From contig JAPEVC010000045.1 of NCBI GenBank assembly GCA_027946555.1, positions 1 to 64,000 of the forward strand: a stretch of 64,000 bases of DNA. Direction: 5' to 3'. Positions within the stretch are counted from its first letter, which is position 1, and each line of letters starts with the position of its first letter. Positions 34,165-45,351 of the stretch are shown here, piece after piece. Origin of the DNA: Gnomoniopsis sp. IMI 355080 (lineage: Eukaryota; Ascomycota; Sordariomycetes; Diaporthales; Gnomoniaceae). The notes below the pieces were generated by a model that was given only the letters and a program-made list of their open reading frames with translations, did no database searches and was not told the origin of the DNA. Made by a program: the position numbers and the translations under genes.

Positions 34165-37062
34165 GTTAAGAGCTTGACGAGGCTAATTGATATTGCAAAT
34201 GTTTCGAAGTTATAACTTCAGTTCAATATCCACCTCAAGTTGTGCGAGAGTGGATGGCGGCCTGAAGAAGTTTCTCGCTCCAATGTTGAGAAGTGTGGAG
34301 GGGCAGACGCCAGGGTTTTATCTCTTTTTGTCGCCGGCAGACACAATAGTAATGATCTCTTGAGATCTACAAGTTGTCGGTGTTCAAGCGTCAGAGGCGC
34401 AGGAATTTCTCGTAACAAAACTTTCGCGACCAGGTGTCCAGATAGGGTAATCATGCCCCTCCTCCGTCAGCCCCGTTGGGGCAGTGACGTTGGCGATCAT
34501 GACGCTACACAAGCACCTGCAGATGCCAAGCAAAGCCTCGTATTTTTCGGTATTCCAAAAGTTCAACGTTACCTGTGGCGCAACATGCCATTCAAATTCT
34601 CGTGGCGCTGTTTTCCAGGCAATGGTTGCACAATATCGAGCTCGTAATGGAATGCGTTCACCGCTCCATAGCCGTCCGGTAGTACACCAGCACGTGGAAC
34701 ATCGGTAGTTTGCGTATATTGGGTCATCACAGGCTCGCAGGCACTATTTGCTTCTATTTTCTGGGGTGGCTCGATGGAATTTGCATCGATGTCTTGCTAC
34801 TTGGGCTATTGGTGCTATTTACCCTCTACCTACGCACATCATTCCAGAATCAGAGACATCCGCTCTATTTTGTCTCGGTAGGTCACGATGCATCAAGCCA
34901 GCTTGTTGTTTCAAAAGCTCCATTCGGCCCGGATGGGAAAGGCGGTCAAATAAGCTGAGACATCAAAAGAATCCGAGATGGGCATATGTTGATACAGCGG
35001 GCAATGTCGTGAATCTCTTAGGATACCATTGCCTAGGTATCATTGTAATGCCACACGCTCGGGGGAGCCGGGGAGCGAAAGATACCGTGTTTGGGCGATG
35101 GGCAGTATGAGATAGTTTCTTGCAGGCTGTGATTTTTTATATGTACAGAACATCATACCTCATCCTCACCTTGCAGCGCGCGGTATGCTCGGGCCAAGAG
35201 CGGGAACTTTCAGGTCGTGACAAGATGAAGATGATATGCCAGATTCTATATTAGCAAAATGTCGTGTACTACCTAGGTATACACTTTCTGATCTCAGGCA
35301 GCAAGAAATTAGTCAAATGGCGGAAAAGATTCCAATGAGTCGAAGCAAATCAATAGTCAGTTATAGTAGTAGACTTGTTTTGGATACTCAGAACAGACAT
35401 AGGAATCAAATGGGGTAACAAGACACCCTGTCAGGCCTGCCTACCTAGGTAGGTAGTCAGTGATGCCTATGTACTCGTAGGAAACTTTCATACGCGAGCA
35501 GTTCTTGTTACAAAGACCTGTAAAGTGTACAGTACGTGTAGGTGTACAGTACAGCAAGACTTGTGGTGAGATAATTTTTACTTTTATTGCTGGCGGGTAG
35601 CTTGGCAACGGACACGATCTGTCTCTTTGCGTTGTCTCTCTTATTAACCTGGCACGGGACTATGACCACCACGGCCTTCAGGATGAAGTCATCCCTTTTG
35701 CCTAGTCTTTGGAGACTGTCAAGATGCCATCCAGTCTACGGCGTATGGCATGGGGGTCTGGTCACGCAAGTAGGGATCCTACTTGGCTACTATACTGCCA
35801 TACAAATGAAATCCCGGCATCGAAACTCTACACCTGCTATATCACACGATATAAGTAGCCGGGTTTGGTTTCGTACCCCCCAAAAAATAAGCGAACCTCC
35901 TAAGGAGGGCCCAAGCAGAGTTTGGCCCGTGCCTCGGAATATTTTCAAGTTCACACCATCTACTATTTGGATAATCTCGCCTTTCGTGGACAGGTATGCA
36001 GGTGGAAATCTGGGTATATGACGGGCGCAATTGCACTTGGGCTCGCAGCACACAAGACATCACTAGCTGCTTGCCATCCTTGAAATGACCTTGTAGTCGG
36101 CAATTGACATCAAACCAGACTGCAACAGATGGAGCTTAAAATTGAGTTAGATGTATCGTCCGGTATGTTCAGATGCAGTTCAACTCGTCCATCTGATAGC
36201 ATCGACGTCAGGTATTCGCTACCGGGGGAGAACCAAAGAGCAAGTTACACAGCGCAACAGAGTCTTAACTTCGGGAGCGCTAGGCAATCCGAAGTTCGAT
36301 ATATAAGATGACAGTCTCAACGGGATCAAGTCTGCTGCAAAGCTCCTTTTCTTGAGGCAGATGAATCGGATGACATTGCAAAATGTTTGCCTCTTTTGGA
36401 ATTTGGACCAAGTAAGTATTTTTATGGTAATGATCGCCACTGAGCACCTCGGTGTTTGTTTGGATCAGTACCTACCTTACCATTCGGAACCTTGGCTGGT
36501 GCATCTCCGGGTAGTCACACTGGGCTAATCAGAACGGTTTCGTTTCAACTGATATTTGAGGTTTGGCCCGATGTTTTCGGGCTAAATCTCCTTGACACGG
36601 GTTACCCCAGAGACCAATCAATCAACCCTTACCATAGCAGCCACTTAACCTTATTTTGAAATTCCAGGTTTGTGGGGTCGTTAAACCCCGGAATCTGATG
36701 TGCACCCGGTGCAAATCACACCAACCCTTGAATCGACATCACCAGGTCATGCTGGCGACAGTAGAAGGATGAGCAAAGATCTTGAGGTTACACCGCACGG
36801 CATACTAGATGCAAGATCGCCAAGAGGAGGTTGAACGGTGGCTGAGGTGCTCCAGGCTGAGCCGACGTTCCAAAACACTATCTCTCTTAACGTCACCATC
36901 TCCCGAACGTCTGCTCCATCCACAACGAAATTTTAGGTGCGGAGACTTTTTCCAGGCGACATTTCGTTGCTTTTCGTAAACAACATGAAGTTTACTTCGT
37001 TTCAATGAGGACAAAGCATCGCCTTCTTTACTTTCTGGGAGGACACACTCTTCCACAATACC
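34165..37062. other. Gene-free 2.9 kb stretch
   Basis: Divergent region between the small secreted protein (minus) and the N/Q-rich membrane protein (plus). Open frames are short and overlapping. It carries ACCTAGGT palindromes at 35271 and 35443, a related site at 35032, and a direct repeat of GTGTACAGTAC at 35525 and 35542. It may hold old repeat remains, but none is recognisable. Confidence 0.4.
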
Positions 37063-39227
37063 ATGGGGGTACTTCGAAGAGGAAGAGGCAAGAGACTCTT
37101 TTCCCAGACCCCGGCCGAACGAATACAACGCCATGAGAACCTGAACGGCTTCAAGGCAAATATGGCCTTCACAGGGTCCGCTATCGATGGAACATCTGGT
37201 GCAGTTGATAATGAGGGAGAACAGGCAGTGAATGCTGAGCGCGCAGCCAGACTATCGGCTCGTGGCAAGGGGTCCAGCAGCCGGTCAGATCGAGTTGGGC
37301 GAAGACAGCGTCCTGAGTCTCCAGAATTCCAGCAAGTAGCTTCCATTCGAGATTCCGACGATTCAGGCAGACCGCAGAGTCCCAAGGGGAAGGGGTCCCC
37401 TGGACCACCTGACGAGGCCGCTTTCCGGGCTCAAGAAGGACCACGTCCACCGACGCCGCCACCAGGAGCTGGTACCCAAGGCCCTTCTCGTGATTTCGAT
37501 GGAAAGCAGAATGCTGAAAGCAATAACAACAACGGTGGGCAGCATTCAAATCAGGATCAAGGGCCAAGTGGAGGCCAGGACCCGAATCGGGGCCAAAGTC
37601 AGAATCAGGGAAAGGGTTCTTTCAATCAGGCTGGAGGCCCGAGGCCAAACCAAAAGGCGGACAGTCAGAGTCCAGGTCAGACCCAAAACCAAGGGAGCAA
37701 TTTTGATCCGCCTGGAGCCTCAAGACCAAACCAGAATGTGGGCGGTCAGAACTCGGGCCAAAACCAGGGAAATAATGGCAGCGGAAATCAGGGCCAAAAC
37801 CAAGGAAACAATAGCAATGGAAACAATGGCCAGAACCAGGGGAAGACTGGAAAAGGCAATCAGAACCCAAATGCGAAGCAGAACGAAAACGGCAATCAGA
37901 ACTCGGACAAGCCCACGGAAACACGCCCACCCAAACAGACCCCGACGTCTGACCCGGCTACGAATACTATTGCATCGTCATCCCCAGGCCAAACGACAGA
38001 GACTCAGGCTCAACCGACAGAGGCCCCTTCCGGGCCTCCCCCTCCTCAACCACCCTCACAACCGTCCCCTTCATCAGCGCAGCCACCGCAGCAGCCACCA
38101 CAGTCTCCGGCGATCACGCCTCCTGTCCCGATGCCAAGCACCTCCTCCGAATCACCAGCAACTACATCTCCACTTACGAGTGCTTCGACCTTCTCTACTG
38201 AGACCCAGGTGCCAACCAATTTGCCACCCACGTCGATAGCCATTGGGCAACCTGTGGCGGCACTCGAACCAACGACATCTCAAACTCCTGAAGTTGTGAA
38301 TCAAGTTCCTTCGCAGTCCGGAGCTTCGTCACAAGGTGTGACCCCAGGTGCAATAGCCGGCATTGTTGGTAGGTTATATAAGCTGTATTCAAATCTGGAC
38401 ATAGCTTTGATCGCTAACGACTCGCAGTGGGCAGCGTCTCAGTACTTTTAATAGTCGCAGCCATGGTGATGTTGTTCAAGAAGCTGAAGAGGCATGGCGC
38501 TCTATCATTTGTGACTCAAAGGCGAACGTCTCAGCGAGGAATGACAGATGAATCTGGGAGTGAGAATCGTCTATCGCGGACAGATATGAATGCTTCTCTT
38601 GTCGAAAAGGTTGCTCCAGTGGCTGGCACACTCGAGGAGCAAGAAGTAGTCGCACCTTGGACCGATCAAGATGAGGTTCAGCAGCCGCCTTCTGTCGCGC
38701 AGAGACTTTCACGTTATAGTCCCTGGAGCAGCAAGGGACGGGCGGTATCGAGGAGGGTCGACCAAGAAGATCAATTCCGCATGTCCACCGCCAGCAATCC
38801 TTTCTACTTGCAAGACGAGGTACTGCCCACAGCGCCAAGAGTCCCCAGCCTCCCAGTGCGTGCTGCACAAATCGATCTAGTTCAGCAAGCCGAACCAGCA
38901 GAATCAAAGGATTGCCCATTCCAAAGACTGCAGGACAGACTCCGACTGCACAACTCGAGCGACCCCCGACCCTGTAGGCTTGTGCCAAAACAGACTGCAG
39001 TCGACCGCGGTAGCGTCTCAACAGTGTCATCATCTAATACGTATCCTTCTCCTCATACTTCGTCAAGGTTCTCTTTCGGGCTGCTTCTGCAGCCATCACT
39101 AGAACTCTTCAAGTTCAGTGATATCCGAGCTTCCCTGGGTGGTCGAGGTTCTGGATGGTCCCTCTGGTTCAAAGAAGACGATGCATCAAATGGAAAGCAG
39201 ATCTACCCTGACATGGAAACCAAATAA
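37063..39227 (+). CDS. Single-pass membrane protein with Asn/Gln/Gly-rich stalk
   Basis: Two exons (37063-38368, 38428-39227; phase-1 splice) give 701 residues. Residues 1-146 are charged and polar; 147-282 are almost all Asn, Gln and Gly with NQGQNQGNN-like units; 283-425 are rich in Pro, Ser and Thr, like a mucin-type glycosylated stalk. A hydrophobic segment formed across the splice (about 430-452, GSVSVLLIVAAMVMLF) followed by KKLKRHG is a membrane helix with positive-inside signal, then a cytoplasmic tail of about 245 residues. The order stalk-helix-basic tail resembles fungal wall-stress sensors or adhesins. No signal peptide is seen at the chosen ATG, so a missed upstream exon, or insertion by the helix alone, must be considered. 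Function unknown. Confidence 0.7.
37501..37908 (+). repeat. Low-complexity Asn/Gln/Gly-coding repeat
   Basis: Degenerate repeats of a short unit coding for N-Q-G-type tripeptides fill this part of the membrane protein gene. The codons vary (CAG/CAA, AAT/AAC), so it is old or selected at protein level and not a recent slippage array. Confidence 0.65.
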
Positions 39228-40190
39228 TCTGGCCTCGACGTCAATTTATATAGAGGTCTACACCATAATACATTAATTGATGATCTACAATCCGCTTCAG
39301 CTCCTCAAGTGGTCGTATGTTTCTAGGGAGCACCTAGCCGAGTTTCCTAGTTGTAGATGCCTCCTTGGGGCAGTCTTTTCAACGACAAGAATCAGGTTTT
39401 TTGTATTCCGATGCCGGCTTCGTCTGGTACAATACGGTCGTGGCGTGCTAGAGGAGCTTGAGCGGCGCGTCTGGTTTCGCGCTCCGGAGCTATGTGTAAG
39501 CGTCAACAAACTTGACACCACTCTTCTCCATTGGCCTCGTGTGATGGAAACTTGAACGTCTTGAAGTGTTCTACCTATGTAGAATTTTGGAATATGTGAA
39601 TCGCTGGCCATTACTGTTGCCGTACATGTTTAGTTTGAGTCGCTCCAAGGCACGGGCAACTGGCGTACATAGGCTAGCTTCCCGCCAGGTGATGGCTTAG
39701 CGAAGCTGAGATTTATACTAGACTTTCAACAAAACGCCTCAAATTGCAGAATTCTAGGGCCAAAACTGCCACTAATAAGGTCTGAACATCATGTTGGCCG
39801 TGAACCTTGACGTTGACCTACGCTCACTATGCTTAGATAAGCAAGGGGCGCAATCCTCCTTTTTCCGGCCCGGCAGGGGAGGGTTGGCGTATACTTTTCA
39901 TCACATAAGTAATAAGTGCCTATCTAGGCATCTCATACTTAGGTATTCATATGCTTCTCCTAAAGCAAGATCGGACGACCAGGACTAACCACTTCAAACA
40001 AATGAAGCAAACGACTCGGCGACAGCGTCACTTTCCCTGATCCAGTAGAGTCGTCATTCAATTCCAGGTCGGATTGCTCGTGAGTCAACTGCCCGACAAG
40101 GTCTCCCACCAACAATTCTTCTCGCCGCCAGCCAGATCTGTAGTCTGAGGAGCTTGTGTCCAACATTAGATACCAACTACCTTGGAAGTC
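39228..40190. other. Gene-free stretch
   Basis: 3' flank of the membrane protein gene and promoter of the RidA-family gene. No supported frame and no distinct repeat. Confidence 0.4.
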
Positions 40191-40787
40191 ATGGACCAAT
40201 CTGAAGATCTGAAGCCACGCACGTTCAATCCAGATGGCGTGCCCGCGCCGCCGCCATCCTACAACCACGTAGCAATTACCCCTCTCCTCCCGTCTTCGCG
40301 ACTCATCACGCTGGCCGGACTCACGGGTTGCGACCCGGCCAGATCTGACAACCCAAAAACGCTGCCTGAGCAGGCATTGATCGCGTACTCCAAAGTCCAA
40401 ACATGTCTAGCCGCGGCTGGAGCCTCGCCGCGAGATATCGTGCAAGTCAGTTGTGGCCTGGCGTCTGTTACAGAAAGCCTTGGCGGTTCGTCTCTAACTG
40501 AACGACGATCATACAGGTCAAGCACTACATCGTCAAGGAAATTGGTGATCCCGCAGTCGACCGGACCGATGTGGTTGACCGTGGTTGGGCTCAACTCTGG
40601 ACTGATTTTTGTAGGCTCAGCCCTACCTTTATTACCTACCATCTTTGGCAATCACCACATTATTGACCATGACCAAGTGGACAGGACCGCGGGTGGACAT
40701 CGGCCGCCTGATACTGTGATTGGCGTTGCCAGCCTAGCCAAGAGCGACATACTCTATGAGTGCGAAGTATGGGCGATCGTGAATTAG
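40191..40787 (+). CDS. RidA/YjgF/YER057c/UK114-family protein
   Basis: Small protein of the RidA superfamily, whose best-known members hydrolyse reactive enamine/imine intermediates. Three exons (40191-40445, 40517-40610, 40678-40787) give 152 residues. Family features: an early SRLITLAGLTG strand, the helix ALIAYSKVQTCLAAAGASPRDIVQ, the strand VKHYIVK, and near the C-terminus RPPDTVIGVASLAKSDILYE followed by CEVWAIVN, which carries the usual C-terminal Glu region. The central part QLWTDFLDRTAGGHRPP fits the subgroup seen often in fungi, in which the generic active-site Arg is not always kept; I cannot assign the substrate. The splices are needed: the unspliced frame breaks the fold. The start is the first ATG after an in-frame non-ATG extension. 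Confidence 0.85.
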   Translation: MDQSEDLKPRTFNPDGVPAPPPSYNHVAITPLLPSSRLITLAGLTGCDPARSDNPKTLPEQALIAYSKVQTCLAAAGASPRDIVQVSCGLASVTESLGGSSLTERRSYRSSTTSSRKLVIPQSTGPMWLTVVGLNSGLIFVGSALPLLPTIFGNHHIIDHDQVDRTAGGHRPPDTVIGVASLAKSDILYECEVWAIVN

Positions 40788-42088
40788 ATCCATTATGGCT
40801 TGCCAACCTTGTGGGCCGGGGGGGGGGCAAGCAGCTGGCGGCTCAGAAGAACAAGACTTCCGTTTGTACTAGAAGTTTGTCTCAATATTCGACAAGGGTC
40901 TGTTCGAAATACCGCACTTTGTCAGGCCACTTAGCCTTGAGATTGTGGATTGTGGCGATTCTGGACTCGATGAAATGATAGCCTTCTCGCCGAAGTTGAG
41001 GCTTGCCCAGAATCTGCACACGTAATGCGTGACAAGACTCGAGGAAAAAGCGCGCAAACCTTGTTGACAATCAGTCGTGCCGCCCTTCCGGCTAGGCCCA
41101 GGTTCATGCTGAGCCTTAGTAAGGTCTTGGCCCACATAGACGAGGAACCAAGCTTCTATTTTTCCATGCTTAGCAACTTAAGACTCTTAGGCGAGGATCC
41201 AAGCCTCTGGGGAGGCTTGGCGTGGTCTCGTGTCAGTGGGTCTCTGCCCCATCCCAGAAGGACGACAGCTGTGGTCTGGGCCACGGTCCAATGCTGAAGA
41301 GGTAGATTGATCTCAACTCAATTCAGACGACAGAAGGACGCATTTCTTCTACCAAACAATAGGGATGCCCCTCGCTATTGACAACAGATTTCCAGGACGC
41401 TCTTTCAACTCTATCGGTTGGGAAAAAATGTAGACGTTAGATTCAGGCACATTTCTTTGAACTCGCCACATGCGTTCAGGTTCTGGTGCTTTGACCTTCA
41501 CTTGTCAGATCGAGTCACGGTTCGAGCTCACCACGGTCCACGGGTCCAGTACCGCCGCTAGTGGCTCGACACTTGGCACTCAGTTTTTACAATGGCCCGT
41601 ATGTATCAACATGGGAAGCAGCATATCTATTCTCCTGGTCACTTATAAGGCTAGGTATCAGGCCAAGAACCGCCAAGCTGTCTGAGCAAGAGCAGTGCTT
41701 TCTGTCATTGCAACGGTGCTGTGCTCCTACCGCCGAGCCTCGACACCGTGCGGGTGTCAGATTTCCGGAATCGCATTGCACATCTGCCATACACACTTTG
41801 CGTACGTCCCCTTGACCCAATCGACATGTTGGTGGGGAGTCAGCTACGTACATGCTCCATCTAGTCAGAACCCCTGGGCAAAAGCTGAATATCACTGAGC
41901 AGAAACAATATTTGGCTCGCACGGTACCTGAAACTCATTCACAAATAAGAAGACCTTAGGTACGCCTCTTTTCAGCTTTCTCTTCCGGATCTGTCTTTTT
42001 CATTTATCGTTTTTGTAATTCTGCATAGGTCCGGAACCGTCTTGTTTATTTGCTTCTCTTCCGTGGAAACAATCTTCTTTAATTCGCA
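40788..42088. other. Gene-free stretch with a perfect hairpin
   Basis: No gene seen. A G run occurs near 40818-40827. A perfect 9-base-pair inverted repeat with a 4-base loop is at 41199-41220. The right end (41960-42088) is pyrimidine rich, as expected for the promoter of the small secreted protein. Confidence 0.4.
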
Positions 42089-42580
42089 ATGATGTACTTC
42101 CGCTCTGTACTTGCACTCCTTGGTGTGGCCTGGCTTGCCAGTGCTGCACCTCTAAACATCAACTTGGGTGCTTACTCCCCGGCCCTGTAAGTCGTTCATG
42201 ACTTCCGAAGTGCTAAATTGGTGTTTGGACTTCGAAGACTGACATCTCCAAAGGGTAGTGGGTGATGGAGAGATATCATTCGGCGGGGCTGAAGGGGCTG
42301 AAGGGGCAGCAGGAGCAGCAGGGGCAGCGGAGGCTGTTCTTGGGGCTCAGCCTGTGGAAGGCGCTCAGGTGGCCGACGGAGCGCAGACAGTGAACGCCGT
42401 TGGAAACCCAGACCAGACCACAGGAGGGGAGGCTGAACAGGCTCAAGAGCAAACCCCTGTCACAGCTCAGGTAAGGCACAATTGCTTGCGCTATTCATTT
42501 TTGACACATTCAGCTCACAAATCACTTAGGATACCACTTTGTTGCAAGGTATGGGCAAGCAACGCTTGCCCAGAGACTGA
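42089..42580 (+). CDS. Small secreted Gly/Ala/Glu-rich protein
   Basis: Three exons (42089-42186, 42254-42470, 42530-42580) give 121 residues with frame kept at both junctions. Two adjacent ATGs open a clean signal peptide (MMYFRSVLALLGVAWLASA) followed by APLNINLGAYSPALVVGDGEISFG. The middle is a run of Gly-Ala-Glu units (GAEGAEGAAGAAGAAEAV), then a Gln/Glu-rich part and a short basic end (GMGKQRLPRD). There are no Cys in the mature part. I recall similar APLNINLG-type secreted proteins in other Sordariomycetes but cannot verify it here. Function unknown. The leader is CT rich, common for well-expressed fungal genes. Confidence 0.7.
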
Positions 42581-45351
42581 GCTCGGGCCCCTAGATGGCA
42601 AATTACACAAAGCTTCCGGCCGGACTTGCAAACGAAAAGCCTTTGATATAGTATAATAATTCGCTGCCAAAATGCGACTTTGAGGTTGCGTAGAGGGAAC
42701 TCGAGTTTGAGGGGTTGTGTGCCACTACCACCAAAGAAAAAGATGCCCACCGACAGAGTTAAACTTAGAAGGGTCTTTCTGGGAAAGAATAGGTTACCTA
42801 GATATGCCTTTACCATCATCCATGTCGAAGCTCAATGCTCTGCATGGGAAGTTATAGAATAGATACTTACGGAAGAGGCTCGCTATGCTGTCAAGTGAGG
42901 CATCATTGACCACCCGCTTCTGAAACTGAACGATGTGAAAGACATTCTGAACTCAGTCTCACGAGCTTGAGAGCCATCGCAAACAATTTGAGGAATTGAT
43001 CTGGGATATGCTGTGATATGTTCCGCGCGTTGAGTAAGCGGCCACCTCAAAGCACTGTTTCATTCGAACCAATCCAATGCAAGCCAAGTCAATCTGACCT
43101 TTCTGGCTTTACTTGGTATGTGTTTGACGAGAGATCCGGATGGCTTAATAGACTTTCAGCTTGCTTCGGAAATCTGGGTAGGTTCAGGCTTTCCTATTTG
43201 GCAATTCATGGATTTCAATAAACTTTTCACAAGAGCCCTTTCCTTCTTACTTAATGGACCCACCTAATCTTCAAAAGGAAAACAGTTTATGAAGAGCCAC
43301 CTATATCGTGCCGTTCATCTGGGCTTTCCCGGCCAGAGAATAGATTCGGCACTCAACAAGAACTGCCGATGATATCCTTCTCCAGGGAAGAATCAGGGAT
43401 CCCACAACAGTGTCTAGAAATAAGCTGACCCGAGAAGTAGGCTTGTGTGGCTTGCTATAAGACTCTGTTTGGGAAGCTGTGCATGATAAGCCCGTAAGCC
43501 AGCTCTCCTTCTCCAGAGAGAACAGTGCCTAAGACATATGGGTACGTACCCTTGGAACTCGGGCACCTGGATACCTAGGCAGGTACCCCGGGTACCTAGG
43601 AGGCACGTACAACATAGAATGGACGGGAACTTCGATGAACCCGAATCGCTTGAGTTTCGTTGCACCGATGAGAACTGTGATTCGGTCTGGAAACAGCTAT
43701 TGATGGAAACTGACAACAAGACTAAAGAAGAGGCTATGCCAGACCAGATGACTTGATACCGACCGCCACTACGGCGTATATGCTCAAAATGGTAGGTCGT
43801 ATTCCTTGTTATATGCTGTGCAGTCTTGTACTATGGTACACGCCATGTTTAGTCTACGACCTCCCCGCACTCCGCTGGTTCATACCTAGAAATTGCATAT
43901 GCATCGACAGCCGTCATCGTGCATAGATCTGGGGAAATGTGACCTTGGAGACCCATGTACCGAATTCCGACCGTTAGAGATCGACTATTTGCCCTCAAAT
44001 GCTCCATGAGACGAATTCGGGCCCGGCAGATTTCTATCTACGATTCTATACTCTTAGTAGTCGCCGAAGGAACGATTCACCCTAGTTATTGCGGATCAGA
44101 AGAATCTTATCGACCTTCAGGCTCGGTCTCCAACGCGCTGCTCCATACATAGAAGGTAGCGGCCCTCGAGACCGGGCTTGAATGCCATTATGTACCCCAT
44201 TGGGCATCTTCAATGAAAGCCGCACCTTCAAGATTCTCGACGCACGATATTCGTGCTAGATAATTGGTCGAGTGCTGACAACCTTTCGGGTCGGGGAAGC
44301 ATGGCAGCCCCAACATCCGCGCGTTGCTGCAAGGCCCCCGGCCTCGAAGTATAGGACTTTGAGATCTTATTTGCCTGCCGATCGTAAACAAACTTGAGGG
44401 TGTTAGCCAAGCGACCACTCCCATCAGTGCCGAGGTTTTCTCCTCACAACTATACCGAGATAACAATCCAGTGTCCATTTTACATGTGCATGTCCTTTTG
44501 CGAGTCTGCTTAGGATCTATTTCAGTCAGGGGATGACAAGATAACGTGAGACGCGAGAGCACTAATGCGCTGATTACCGTCAACCGTTGTACATGATGAC
44601 TCAGTTGAGATAGTGGAAAAGCATTTGTGCTTTTGGCGAGATACCTGGATTGAGTTGGCTCCTGCGCCGATCTTCACGTTCCACGGGTATATCCGTCGAC
44701 TTTCTTGCGCAAAAGTTTGCTGATTCGTGACCAGACGTAGATCACGGAGCTGTGTACTTTCTTACCAGTAATGTGACACCGCAATAATACCTGAAAGTAC
44801 TTGATATAAGAGTACTATGGTAGCAGTGATTGCACGGGCGTGACGGCCACTCTAACTTCCTAGCCAAAGACTGGTCACACCTTTTTTAATGCCCTTCCGT
44901 CCACATTCCGGTGGGTTCTGACGAATGCAACAAGCGGGCTGGATGCTAACGAGAATGTGCGCTAGACCTATTAGGAATATATCTCCTTAAACTTCTCAGT
45001 CATCTGGCTGCTCAAAGGGGGGGCCTCGATGTCAAGCTATTGAAAATCATCCGCACATGCAGCGGCGATGGGAACTGTTCTCCAGTTTTAGTACCACCAT
45101 ATGCCATGCAGCGGAGCGTTTTCATAAAAAGAGGTACCTGCTTTACAGATCAAAGTTCAGAGCTCGACGAGCCCAAATTGGAAAATATATAAAGATAATG
45201 AATCCACCAAGATCCTGAGCGAGAAGCTCGTGAGTCAAGTACAAGGCTGACCGGGTTGAATTTTTGGCGCATCTGCCATCAACCTCAGTTGTTCTTCGCC
45301 TTCAGGCCAATACTTCAAAGGATCAATCAGTGGACGAATTCTTCTGGGAAA
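42581..45351. other. Gene-free 2.8 kb stretch
   Basis: Short frames only, none with a domain. Related CCTAGG palindromes lie at 43574 and 43595 within a GTACC-rich patch (43550-43605). The right end is the esterase promoter. Confidence 0.4.
45186..45193 (+). promoter_or_regulatory. TATA box of the carboxylesterase gene
   Basis: A TATATAAA element about 160 bases before the esterase ATG at 45352. Position and match are good for a core promoter; no experimental start is known. Confidence 0.45.

Noticed and set aside
37490..38239. 249-codon alternative plus-strand frame in the N/Q-rich gene
   Set aside because: Arises from the repetitive CAG/AAT composition read in another frame; Arg/Thr-rich with no hydrophobic or domain features.
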